Assembly: GCF_001308875.1 (NCBI RefSeq)
Contig: NZ_KQ465119.1
Coordinates: forward strand, 62,001-126,000
DNA length: 64,000 nt
Direction: 5' to 3'
Origin: Lysinibacillus sp. ZYM-1
GTDB lineage: Bacteria > Bacillota > Bacilli > Bacillales_A > Planococcaceae
The notes below the pieces were generated by a model, which did not search any database, was not told where the DNA came from, and was given only the letters and a program-made list of their open reading frames with translations. Shown here piece after piece: positions 8,893 to 17,087 of the stretch. Every line of letters starts with the position of its first letter. Position 1 is the stretch's first letter. The position numbers and the translations under genes were made by a program.

Positions 8893-8922
8893 TTGACAAT
8901 AAATAGAATTTAATGTTAAAGT
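8893..8922 (+). promoter_or_regulatory. Promoter of the ABC-F leader
   Basis: TTGACA at 8893 and TAAAGT at 8917, with an 18-base spacer, precede the leader open frame at 8955 and the ABC-F gene. The transcript would begin near 8930 and carry about 400 bases of leader. Confidence 0.55.
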
Positions 8923-8954
8923 ATAGATACTTAATTTGATCGGAGGGTGAAAAT

Positions 8955-9050
8955 ATGAGCCATTGTTTATTTATTCGAAAACTTAATTTCAACTTAAATA
9001 AACAAGAAGCTATTATTCACCTATCATATTTAGAATTTACCACTCTATGA
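8955..9050 (+). CDS. 31-residue leader peptide upstream of ABC-F
   Basis: A short frame, beginning MSHCLFIRKLNFNLNKQEAI, has a strong ribosome site (CGGAGGG, about seven bases before the ATG) and lies between the promoter at 8893 and the attenuator terminator at 9217. Antibiotic-resistance ABC-F genes of Firmicutes are often induced by drug stalling of a ribosome on such a leader. The octamer directly after its stop codon (CTGTTTAT, 9051-9058) recurs in the 5' half of the terminator, offering an alternative pairing. The leader role is inferred from position and ribosome site. Confidence 0.6.
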   Translation: MSHCLFIRKLNFNLNKQEAIIHLSYLEFTTL

Positions 9051-9059
9051 CTGTTTATG

Positions 9060-9123
9060 TTGATTCAGAAAATGTTTTGTACCGAAAGCTAGACGACGAG
9101 TTTTCGAACGTCTGCTGAATCAA
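9060..9123. repeat. TTGATTCAG foldback element, copy 1
   Basis: TTGATTCAG (9060-9068) and CTGAATCAA (9115-9123) enclose 46 bases that contain a further foldback (AGACG/CGTCT). A related element with the same 9-bp ends and a similar interior lies at 18951-19023 in the metE leader. Both lie in regulated 5' leaders. They could be members of a small dispersed repeat family. Confidence 0.5.
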
Positions 9124-9216
9124 ATAAAATCTCAAACGGTTGTCACAGATTGAAAAATCTGGACGCCATTATGCCGACGGTACAATTGATACATAGGGAG
9201 AATATTTTAATTGAGC

Positions 9217-9254
9217 AAGATGCTTCTGTTTATAAACAGAGGCATCTTTTTTGT
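9217..9254 (+). terminator. Attenuator terminator in the ABC-F leader
   Basis: AAGATGCTTCTGTTT pairs with AAACAGAGGCATCTT to give a near-continuous stem of about 14 bp, followed by a run of six Ts. It lies after the leader peptide and about 80 bases before the ABC-F start. Its strength and place argue for transcription attenuation. The 5' arm segment CTGTTTAT is duplicated just after the leader-peptide stop codon and can compete for the 3' arm. Confidence 0.75.
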
Positions 9255-9333
9255 TTTTATCAAAGTTCGGGGTGATGCATATGAGCAACTAATAAACAAT
9301 GATTACACAAGAAATAACGAAGGGAGCATTTAC

Positions 9334-10831
9334 ATGATCGAAATTCAAAACCTTACCATCAAAACGACGAAAGACAATCGTACATTAATAGATCAATTCC
9401 AGCTTAGCATTCAAAAAGGCGACAAAATTGTCATTATTGGAGAAGAAGGCAATGGGAAAAGCACATTATTAAAATGTATCTACAACGAACAATTGTTGAC
9501 TGATTATTGTACCTATGAAGGGAAAATTCATAAGGACGGCTATTTGCTAGGATATCTTTCACAGGAACTATCAGTACAGGAAAAAATGTTAACCATCACA
9601 GAATTATTTATTGAAAATAGTTGGAATAAAGAATTGTTAATAGCAATGGATGATTTTAGAATTGAATCCTTAGTTTCAAATCAAACAATCAGTGATTTTT
9701 CAGGAGGGGAGCGATTTAAATATCGGTTCCTAAAATTACTCTCTATGAATCCTGATGTTCTGTTACTGGATGAACCGACAAACGATCTAGATATAGGCAC
9801 AATAGACTGGCTGGAAACATTCATGCAACAAACTACCATACCCATCTTATTTGTTTCTCATGATGAAACATTTATTAAAAATACAGCGAATGCTATTATT
9901 CATATTGAGCTTACTAATCGCAAGCAAACACCCAAATACACATTTTCAAGAGAGCCCTATGAAACATACCTTGCCCATCGAGAAAACGATTTACTAAAAC
10001 AAGAGCAGGTAGCGAGAAAGCAAGCAGCCGATTATAAAAAACAGATGGAAAAGCGGCATGATGTTTGGAATAAGGCAGAGCATCAGCATCAACATGTAGC
10101 TCGCTCGGACCCAAGATTACAAAAAAAAAGTAAAATCATTAAAAAATCAAAAGAAGCGTATGGACAGAGCTACAGATAATTTTATCGAGATTCCAAGTGT
10201 AGAAGAGGCAAGCGAATTTTATTTTGATTCCTCCATACATGTACATCGCCACAAAAAAATTCTAGATCTATCATTAGAAACACTTGAAATAGCAAACAAA
10301 CAATTATCCAAAAATATAAAATTATCCATCATAGGACCCGAGAAGGTGGCGATTATTGGTGAAAATGGTGTAGGAAAATCAACCTTGTTAAAAAGGATAA
10401 TAGACACGTTAAAGGATCATTCTTCTTTTAAAATAGGATACATGCCACAAAATTATGAGGAGCTTTTGGACCCAAATCAAACACCTATTAGTTTTCTAGA
10501 AAGAACAGGTGATAAGGAAGCCATGACAAAAGCTTTTACACATATGGGTAGCGTGAAATTTACTAGCGATGAAATGCAGCAGAAGATCGGACAGTTAAGT
10601 GGTGGTCAGAAAGCAAAGCTACTTTTGTTAAAAATGATCATGGATGGTTGCGAAATATTGATTTTGGATGAACCGACGAGAAATTTTAGTCCTTTGACAA
10701 CGCCTGTCCTGTGTCATGCGTTAGCGCAATATAGTGGGGCCATCATTAGTGTTTCGCATGATCGCCGTTATTTAAAAGAAGTAGCAACAACCATTTACGA
10801 ACTAACAAATGAAGGATTAATCAAGAAATAG
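9334..10831 (+). pseudogene. Antibiotic-type ABC-F ATPase split by an A9 frameshift
   Basis: Two overlapping frames together encode an ABC-F ribosome-protection protein of about 498 residues, resembling the VmlR/Vga branch. The first half has Walker A (GEEGNGKSTL), signature FSGGE and Walker B with LLLDEPTND. The second half has Walker A (GENGVGKSTL), LSGGQKAK and LILDEPTRNFSPL, a C-terminal form typical of that branch. The start at 9334 follows GAAGGGAG. The frame breaks at nine As (10121-10129): with eight As the frame reads through as KKVKSLKNQKKRMDRATDN. As written, the products are 281 and about 223 residues. It could be true decay, a sequencing error, or a slippage site that restores some full-length protein. 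Confidence 0.85.
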
Positions 10832-10838
10832 GCAATAC

Positions 10839-10876
10839 AAAAAGTCGATTTCCTGTAAAAAAGAAATCGACTTTTT
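10839..10876 (+). terminator. Terminator after the ABC-F gene
   Basis: AAAAAGTCGATTTC (10839-10852) pairs perfectly with GAAATCGACTTTTT (10863-10876), giving a 14-bp stem with a terminal T-run eight bases past the ABC-F stop codon. Confidence 0.85.
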
Positions 10877-10942
10877 GTAGAAAATTTATGTACAACACAT
10901 TGAAAAAACCAATGTCTTATGGTAAATTTATAAAGATAGACG

Positions 10943-10988
10943 TTGTATAATTAGAATACCACGTACTTACCCTATTTTAATTATACAA
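10943..10988. promoter_or_regulatory. Inverted repeat TTGTATAATT/AATTATACAA
   Basis: A perfect 10-bp inverted repeat (10943-10952 and 10979-10988) with 26 bases between the arms lies in the 357-base gap upstream of the MFS gene at 11189. It may be an operator or a leader hairpin. No regulator gene is adjacent. Confidence 0.4.
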
Positions 10989-11046
10989 TATAATCTATTC
11001 TTTCGTCAACAGTTTTATTATTTCATTTTTTAAAGGAGTGGTTGCT

Positions 11047-11176
11047 ATGAAAACAGCAGAGGCACTACAACAGATGGGAGGAAAAACTACTCAATTTATT
11101 GACGAAGAAGGTAAGATTTGAAAAGGCAATCGAAAATCTTCATTATGAAGAAAATGAAAAAGATAAAAGAAAGTAG
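11047..11176 (+). pseudogene. Small frameshifted gene before the MFS transporter
   Basis: After AAAGGAG the sequence starts MKTAEALQQMGGKTTQFIDE and stops after 24 codons. One base further on, another frame continues VRFEKAIENLHYEENEKDKR to a stop at 11174-11176. Removing one G near 11110 joins them into a protein of about 42 residues. It was probably a small soluble protein co-transcribed with the MFS gene; its family is not recognised. One extra base could also be a sequencing error. Confidence 0.5.
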
Positions 11177-11188
11177 GATTGATACTAC

Positions 11189-12715
11189 ATGTCGGAGAAT
11201 ACCATTTCTGTCCAGACAAAAGCGCCATACGGCATGATTGCCATTTTATTTATTGGGGCATTTGTTGCTATCTTGAATGAAACATTACTAAATATTGCAC
11301 TCCCAGCCATTATGCAAGAATTTGAAGTGAAAGCTACCGCAGTACAGTGGCTTTCAACAGGCTATATGTTGATTAACGGGATATTAATACCAGCTAGTGC
11401 GTTCTTCATTCAACGTTTTACAGATAAAAAGTTATTTATTACCGCGATGGCCTTGTTTACTTTAGGTACATTCCTAGCTAGTATTGCACCTGCTTTTGGT
11501 GTTTTATTAGCGGCGCGAATGATACAAGCTGCAGGCTCTGCGATTATGATGCCTTTATTAATGAATGTCATGCTTACCGCATTTCCAGTTGAAAAACGAG
11601 GCGCAGCGATGGGGATGTTTGGTCTCGTAATGATCACTGCTCCAGCGATTGGTCCTACACTTTCTGGCTGGATCATCGAACATTATAGTTGGAGAATGTT
11701 ATTTGACCTTGTTCTGCCAATTGCAATTTTAACTTTAATTTTTGCAGCCTTTAAATTAAAGGATGTGACACCACAACGTGCCATCAAGCTCGATGTCATG
11801 TCACTCATTCTTTCAAGTATTGGATTCGGCGGTTTGCTTTACGGCTTTAGTTCCGCAGGGGAAAAAGGATGGGACAATATACTTGTCTATGGAACAATAA
11901 TTATTGGGACAGTCGCTATAATTACCTTTGTCCTTCGTCAACTACGAATGGATGAACCAATGCTTGAGTTTCGTATTTTCAAATATCCTATGTTCGCCTT
12001 ATCATCGGCTATTTCCATCGTCATATCAGTGGCCATGTTCTCTGCTATGATCTTAATGCCTATTTACGTACAAACCATTCGGGGAATATCACCAATGGAT
12101 TCGGGCCTTTTAATGCTACCAGGAGCTATTGCAATGGGGATTATGTCACCAATTACTGGGAAGCTCTTTGATAAGTATGGGGCAAGAAGTTTAGCCGTAT
12201 TTGGTTTGATTATTACCATTGTCACATCATATTACTTTAGTAAAATAAGTATGGATACGGCTTATTCAACACTCGTTCTGTTGTATACATTACGTATGTT
12301 TGGGATGTCGATGGTTATGATGCCAGTAATGACAAATGGTTTGAATCAGCTACCGGCGCATAATAATCCACACGGCACTGCGATGAACAATACACTTCAG
12401 CAAGTTTCTGGTGCGATAGGTTCTGCAGTTTTGATTACGGTGATGAACAACAAAACAACGGCGAAAGCAGAGGAATTAGCTGCTAGCACCATGAACAATA
12501 TGAGTGCCAATACACAGGCATCTACACAAGGTGCTGCTGAGCTAAAACAGCAAATCATGAATGAAGCCATGCTACATGGTATTAATTATACGTTCTTCAT
12601 ATCAACTTTGATTGCGGTGATCGCACTCATTCTTGCATTCTTCATTAAGAGGGTTAAACCTAATCATGATCATATGATGACTGGTGAGGTTGCTGAAAAA
12701 CAGGTAGAAGAGTAA
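11189..12715 (+). CDS. DHA2-family multidrug MFS transporter
   Basis: A 508-residue integral membrane protein with 14 predicted helices of the DHA2 (EmrB/QacA-like) drug:proton antiporter family. Motif sequences include FVAILNETLLNIALPAI in helix 1, STGYMLINGILIPASAFF, and AAGSAIMMPLLMNVM. It is close to the second DHA2 gene at 15558 (shared TVQWLSTG and GATAVNNT-like segments), so the two are paralogues or one was acquired. It follows a small broken gene and ends at a strong terminator. Natural substrates are probably lipophilic drugs or bile-like compounds; the exact range is not visible. Confidence 0.9.
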   Translation: MSENTISVQTKAPYGMIAILFIGAFVAILNETLLNIALPAIMQEFEVKATAVQWLSTGYMLINGILIPASAFFIQRFTDKKLFITAMALFTLGTFLASIAPAFGVLLAARMIQAAGSAIMMPLLMNVMLTAFPVEKRGAAMGMFGLVMITAPAIGPTLSGWIIEHYSWRMLFDLVLPIAILTLIFAAFKLKDVTPQRAIKLDVMSLILSSIGFGGLLYGFSSAGEKGWDNILVYGTIIIGTVAIITFVLRQLRMDEPMLEFRIFKYPMFALSSAISIVISVAMFSAMILMPIYVQTIRGISPMDSGLLMLPGAIAMGIMSPITGKLFDKYGARSLAVFGLIITIVTSYYFSKISMDTAYSTLVLLYTLRMFGMSMVMMPVMTNGLNQLPAHNNPHGTAMNNTLQQVSGAIGSAVLITVMNNKTTAKAEELAASTMNNMSANTQASTQGAAELKQQIMNEAMLHGINYTFFISTLIAVIALILAFFIKRVKPNHDHMMTGEVAEKQVEE

Positions 12716-12722
12716 TGAATAG

Positions 12723-12760
12723 AAAACGGGTGTTGCTAAAATTAAGCAGCATCCGTTTTT
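12723..12760 (+). terminator. Terminator after the first DHA2 gene
   Basis: AAAACGGGTGTTGCT pairs with AGCAGCATCCGTTTT over 15 positions (two G-U pairs), ending in a T-run, a few bases after the MFS stop codon. Confidence 0.8.
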
Positions 12761-12805
12761 ACATTAATGATTTATGAAACTATTAAGATATTTCTAAAAA
12801 TTAAA

Positions 12806-12854
12806 TTGACAATGGAAACAAATTACCATACAATTTGATTGATTAATCAATCAA
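12806..12854 (+). promoter_or_regulatory. Promoter with palindromic TetR operator
   Basis: A near-consensus promoter (TTGACA at 12806, 17-base spacer, TACAAT at 12829) is followed at once by the perfect 20-bp palindrome TTGATTGATTAATCAATCAA (12835-12854), which covers the predicted start of transcription. This arrangement is typical of an operator through which the TetR protein encoded next represses its own operon. Confidence 0.8.
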
Positions 12855-12875
12855 TTATTTGAAAGGAGCTTCTAA

Positions 12876-13493
12876 ATGGAATCAAAACTTACTACAGATG
12901 AAAAAAAGAAAAGAAAAAGATCTATCATTCTAAACGCTGCAATCAAATTATACAGCGTGAATGGTTTTGCCGAGACGAAAATTGCCGAAATAGCAAAAGA
13001 AGCTGGTGTTAGCTTTGGAACTGTATTTACGTATTTTGATACGAAAGAATCACTTTATGAATCAGCAATTTTAGAGCCACTTGAGGAAATAAAAACATAT
13101 TTTCTTGAAATTGAAAAACACTTTACAGGTGAACCACTTGAAATTGTAAAGGACATGATAGATTGCCATGTTCAAATCTTTTCAACGAGAAGTGAATACC
13201 TACGTCTAATACAACAAGTTCTAGCTAGTCCTGAACGGTTTCCAAAACTTTTTAATGAATTAAATGATTTCGTCAATGGGTTTATAGTTAGTATTCATCC
13301 AATTATCGAAGCAGGTCAAAAAAAAGGTTACTTTTATGAAGAAACAACATCATTAATCGCTGAATCATACTTATCTATCCTGAATGGTATGCGTTTAACG
13401 TTTATAGATGAATATACAAACTTATTGTGGAAGGATATAACAAGACAAGCATTGAGATTATTTGGTCCAATCACTAATAAGGGGGAATTGTAA
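12876..13493 (+). CDS. TetR family regulator of an efflux operon
   Basis: A 205-residue protein with an N-terminal TetR helix-turn-helix (residues about 15-60: SIILNAAIKLYSVNGFAET, then EAGVSFGTVFTYFDTKESLY) and an all-helical ligand domain. GAAAGGAGC lies just ahead of its ATG. It shares one base with the following MFS gene (TAATG) and lies directly downstream of a perfect palindrome over its promoter. It probably represses itself and the transporter until a substrate of the pump binds. Confidence 0.92.
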   Translation: MESKLTTDEKKKRKRSIILNAAIKLYSVNGFAETKIAEIAKEAGVSFGTVFTYFDTKESLYESAILEPLEEIKTYFLEIEKHFTGEPLEIVKDMIDCHVQIFSTRSEYLRLIQQVLASPERFPKLFNELNDFVNGFIVSIHPIIEAGQKKGYFYEETTSLIAESYLSILNGMRLTFIDEYTNLLWKDITRQALRLFGPITNKGEL

Positions 13494-14779
13494 TGAAGAT
13501 AGGAGATATTCATCCTAATGTCAAACTTCGACTAGCTATGCAATTTCTAGGAAGCCTTATATCAATGGCTGTTATACCTTTTCTTGCTATCTATTTTTCT
13601 CAAAAAATCGGAGCGACTAAAACAGGAATTATTCTTATCTGTATAGTGATCAGCGGGGTCATTGGTGGAGTTATTGGAGGCCATATCTCAGACAAAATAG
13701 GTCGAAAAAAAATTATGATCTATGCTGAAATAGGTATACTGCTATCGTATGTTGTGATTACTTTCTGTAATTCTCCATGGTTCGATTCACCATATTTTTC
13801 AGCTTTATTTTTTATTATTAATATGTTTTTCGCGGGAATGTTTCAGCCAGCTGCACAGGCTATGATTATAGATATTACTAATCCAGAATCGAGAAAGATT
13901 GTTTTTACCATAAGCTACTGGTTGGGGAATTTAGCAACTGCTATTGGTGGTATCATGGGAGCATTCTTTTTCAAAAATTACTTATTTGAATTATTTGTTG
14001 GCGTATCACTCATGTCTTTATTTTCTGTTTTAATCACCATATTTTTCATTTCAGAAACTTACATACCTAGAACTTCCTCTATGACTATAAATGATAAACA
14101 AAACTTCTCCTTAAAAGAGATGTTTACAAGCTATTCTAACGTTTTCAAAGACAAACTGTTTATGTTTTATATTGCAGGAGCGATTTTAGTATATTCTTTG
14201 GAACAGTCTTTAACAAACTATATAGGGATTCGCCTTGAAAAAGAAATGACCAGTCAATCAGCTTCACTTTTTGGAATAGATTTCTTGCTTGATGGTACAA
14301 AAATGTTAGGTTTCCTCCGTACAGAGAATACAATTCTTGTAGTCCTTCTATCAAGTGTCGTATTGTTGCTATTTAAAAAATGGAAAGATCAATGGACATT
14401 AGTTATTGGCATGGTGATTTTTTCTATTTGTTTTAGTATTTTTGCAATAACGAATAATGTATTGATCCTTTTTATCGTTATGTTTATTGGAACCATTGGG
14501 GAATTAATGTATGTTCCTATAAAACAGGCGATGCTAGGAGATATGGCACCGCCTAACGCTCGTAGCACCTATATGGCTTTTAATAGTATGACTATCTATG
14601 GCGCAATGGTTGTTTCATCATTGCTGATTATCGTAGGGGAGTGGATTCCACCTTTTTTTATGGGTGTTTTACTGCTTATACTAGGATTAATGGGGACATT
14701 TTTATATTATTTAATAACGAAAACGCTATACACCAAAATTAGTGAGGGGAATGAAGGGAAAGTACCTATCTCTCATTAA
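13493..14779 (+). CDS. MFS transporter, 12-helix type
   Basis: A 428-residue membrane protein with about 12 helices. The loop 2-3 motif typical of the superfamily is present (GGHISDKIGRKKIM, residues about 65-78), and a second GEWIPPFFMG segment lies near the end. It is distinct from the DHA2 pair nearby, being shorter and resembling MdtH/YfmO-like exporters. It is in the operon of the TetR gene before it, with an overlapping start, and is followed by a nested hairpin terminator. Its substrate is unknown; drug or toxin export is the likely role. Confidence 0.85.
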   Translation: MKIGDIHPNVKLRLAMQFLGSLISMAVIPFLAIYFSQKIGATKTGIILICIVISGVIGGVIGGHISDKIGRKKIMIYAEIGILLSYVVITFCNSPWFDSPYFSALFFIINMFFAGMFQPAAQAMIIDITNPESRKIVFTISYWLGNLATAIGGIMGAFFFKNYLFELFVGVSLMSLFSVLITIFFISETYIPRTSSMTINDKQNFSLKEMFTSYSNVFKDKLFMFYIAGAILVYSLEQSLTNYIGIRLEKEMTSQSASLFGIDFLLDGTKMLGFLRTENTILVVLLSSVVLLLFKKWKDQWTLVIGMVIFSICFSIFAITNNVLILFIVMFIGTIGELMYVPIKQAMLGDMAPPNARSTYMAFNSMTIYGAMVVSSLLIIVGEWIPPFFMGVLLLILGLMGTFLYYLITKTLYTKISEGNEGKVPISH

Positions 14780-14789
14780 AAGAAAAGGA

Positions 14790-14850
14790 ATAATACGTTC
14801 AGTCGATATTCTATCATTTCAGAATATCGACTAATTTTATAGCGTATTAT
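14790..14850. terminator. Nested hairpin between convergent genes
   Basis: AGTCGATATTCT (14801-14812) pairs perfectly with AGAATATCGACT (14821-14832). An outer stem ATAATACG/CGTATTAT (14790-14797 and 14843-14850) encloses it. It separates the MFS gene from the convergent TetR gene whose stop codon lies in the outer arm, and probably works in both directions. Confidence 0.7.
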
Positions 14851-15395
14851 CGATATAACGCAATCATTTGATTGGCAATATACTCCGAACTAAAATGAAT
14901 CCCATCTTTGAGCCACCACATAATGATCCCCAGTATCGATGAGGCAAGAATATCCATCGATAACGTTATTTCCGTAGGATCCATACATTCCCTTTCGCGT
15001 TTGATGACAATCATGTCTTTTAACATCATATGAAATTTTCTTTTGAAGCCAGGGTGCTCAAATAGAACAGCTAATATTTTTCGATGCTTATAAAAATAAT
15101 CTAAAAACGTCATTAATTTCTCTTGATTATTTAAGTTATCAATTTGTAAAGTCGGAGAGATTTTTAGCGACAGATCGTCGAAAATATCGTACACAACCTG
15201 CTTTAATAAATCATTTATATCGATAAAATGTAAATAAAAAGTTGCTCGATTTAGTTCAGCACGTTGGGCTATTTTTTGTACGGTTAATTTTGAAATATCC
15301 GGGTTTTCAATCAATATTTCTACGACTGCTTCTTTAAATACTCGTTTAGACCGAATAGCTCGCGGATCTTGCTTTTTATGGGACGTCAATTTCAT
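14847..15395 (-). CDS. TetR/AcrR regulator of the divergent MFS gene
   Basis: A 182-residue protein with an N-terminal TetR helix-turn-helix (KLTVQKIAQRAELNRATFYLHF, residues about 38-60) and a helical C-terminal domain of the kind seen in short AcrR-like repressors. The annotated ATG lies only one base after AAGGAG, so translation may begin at the in-frame TTG at 15389. The gene is divergent from a DHA2 exporter, and the gap holds paired operator-like boxes, so it is very probably its repressor. Confidence 0.88.
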   Translation of the reverse strand: MKLTSHKKQDPRAIRSKRVFKEAVVEILIENPDISKLTVQKIAQRAELNRATFYLHFIDINDLLKQVVYDIFDDLSLKISPTLQIDNLNNQEKLMTFLDYFYKHRKILAVLFEHPGFKRKFHMMLKDMIVIKRERECMDPTEITLSMDILASSILGIIMWWLKDGIHFSSEYIANQMIALYR

Positions 15396-15422
15396 TCTCC
15401 TTTATCTATTAAATTCTACTTC

Positions 15423-15536
15423 ATTAATAGTTTTTATTAATCTGTTGTTTAATTAACACATCATGAAAAATTGTAAATAGGCATCAAAAAATAAAAATGA
15501 TATTATCTATTTTATTGACATTGTGTTAATAAAACA
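15423..15536. promoter_or_regulatory. Divergent operator region, TetR/MFS
   Basis: The 162-base gap carries TGTTTAATTAACACA (15446-15460) and, inverted, a 14/15 match to it at 15522-15536, with 76 bases between starts. A third foldback, ATTAATA/TATTAAT with a 5-base spacer (15423-15441), lies nearer the tetR start. A TTGACA is at 15515, overlapping the second box. These fit binding sites through which the TetR protein represses both divergent promoters. Confidence 0.6.
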
Positions 15537-15557
15537 AGTAGAAAGAGGAATTTTAGA

Positions 15558-16988
15558 ATGTCGGAATTGATCAATAAAAAAGTACTTTTAACCGTCTTAA
15601 TTTTAGGGTGTTTTTTATCGACACTCAATCAAACATTATTAAACGTTGCATTAAGTAATTTAATGGATGTATTTTCTGTTTCGGCTACAACTGTTCAGTG
15701 GTTATCTACTGGTTTTATGTTAGTAAACGGCGTATTAGTCCCTATTACGGCTTATTTAATGAAACGTTTTTCTACACGCCAATTATTTATTAGCTCGATG
15801 CTATTTTTATTAATAGGCTCTATTTTTTGTGCTGTAGCACCAAATTTCACCACTTTACTAATCGGTCGTATGATTCAAGCAATTGGAGCAGGAATCATTA
15901 TGCCACTGCTTATGAGCATCGTCATGTTTATTTTTCCACCAGAAAAAAGAGGCAGTATGATGGGTTTAATAGGACTCGCGATGATTTTCGCTCCAGCAAT
16001 TGCCCCTACATTAGCAGGTTTTATCATTGATTACTATTCATGGCGTTGGTTATTTATCGGTCTTGTTCCATTGGTGGTGATCATCATTTTGTTGGCCTTG
16101 AAATATTTGATTAATGTCTCAGAAACAGAAAAAGCGAAGCTAGACGTTGTAAGTGTTATTTTATCAACGATTGGTTTTGGTTTGATTTTATATGGGTTTA
16201 GTAATGCCGGGAGCCATGGTTGGGATGATAGAGTAGTCATAGTTTCGATCATTGTAGGCATTGTGACGATTGCGATATTTTGTCTACGACAAATTAAGTC
16301 CGATGATCCACTTCTAAACTTATCGGTTTTTCAAAATAAAGTATTCACGTTAACATCTATCATCAACATGATTGTCACAATGATGATGTATGCAGATATG
16401 ATTTTATTACCAATCTACTTACAAAATGGTAGAGGTTTTACTGCATTAGACGCCGGCTTATTATTATTACCTGGGGCACTTGTTAATGCCTTTATGTCTC
16501 CCGTTACAGGGAAAATGTATGACCGATTCGGTGCTAAACCTTTATTTATAATCGGTTTGATTTTTATTATACCTTCTATGTGGATTGTCACAGATTTATC
16601 AGAAACGACATCCTTTAGCTTTTTAATGATCCGTACGATTTTCCTGCGCATCGGATTGAGTTTCATTACTATGCCATTAAACACAGCTGGTTTAAATGCA
16701 TTACCTAAAACACTCGTAACACATGGTACCGCAGTAAATAATACTTTGCGTCAAATTTCAGGGGCGATAGGGGCTGCTGTTGTCATCACCATTTTTACAG
16801 CACAAACGACTAGTCATGCGAAAAGTTTGCTTGTGGAAACACCAAATGGTACAGGCGAAACGATTCGCTCACTTGCATCGATATTAGGTTCCAGTGATGC
16901 TTATTATTTCATGACAATTTTAGCGGTAATCGCATTTATTTTAACGCTATTTGTGCCCTCTAAAAAAATGATGCAACAACAAGGATAA
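15558..16988 (+). CDS. DHA2-family multidrug MFS transporter
   Basis: A 476-residue protein with 14 predicted transmembrane helices, of the same DHA2 (EmrB/QacA-like) family as the gene at 11189. Conserved segments are FLSTLNQTLLNVALSNLM in helix 1, TVQWLSTGFMLVNGVLVPITAYL and GAGIIMPLLMSIVMFIFPPEKR. It shares a promoter region with the divergent TetR gene and is probably induced by its own substrates. It ends ahead of a hairpin terminator. Confidence 0.9.
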   Translation: MSELINKKVLLTVLILGCFLSTLNQTLLNVALSNLMDVFSVSATTVQWLSTGFMLVNGVLVPITAYLMKRFSTRQLFISSMLFLLIGSIFCAVAPNFTTLLIGRMIQAIGAGIIMPLLMSIVMFIFPPEKRGSMMGLIGLAMIFAPAIAPTLAGFIIDYYSWRWLFIGLVPLVVIIILLALKYLINVSETEKAKLDVVSVILSTIGFGLILYGFSNAGSHGWDDRVVIVSIIVGIVTIAIFCLRQIKSDDPLLNLSVFQNKVFTLTSIINMIVTMMMYADMILLPIYLQNGRGFTALDAGLLLLPGALVNAFMSPVTGKMYDRFGAKPLFIIGLIFIIPSMWIVTDLSETTSFSFLMIRTIFLRIGLSFITMPLNTAGLNALPKTLVTHGTAVNNTLRQISGAIGAAVVITIFTAQTTSHAKSLLVETPNGTGETIRSLASILGSSDAYYFMTILAVIAFILTLFVPSKKMMQQQG

Positions 16989-17047
16989 AGGGGATTGAAA
17001 ATTGTTCGAGAAGGGTAAAGGGGAGTAATAGTAGCTGGATGCACAAA

Positions 17048-17083
17048 AAAATGGCGTTTCTTATTAGTGTGAAACGCCATTTT
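17048..17083. terminator. Bidirectional terminator
   Basis: AAAATGGCGTTTC (17048-17060) pairs perfectly with GAAACGCCATTTT (17071-17083). It separates the MFS gene from the convergent NlpC/P60 gene and has A- and T-rich flanks for both orientations. Confidence 0.85.
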
Positions 17084-17087
17084 CAAG

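Noticed and set aside
9181-9333. Extension of the ABC-F frame upstream to a TTG at 9211
   Set aside because: That stretch is the attenuator terminator; ATG 9334 has a proper ribosome site and gives the usual ABC-F start.
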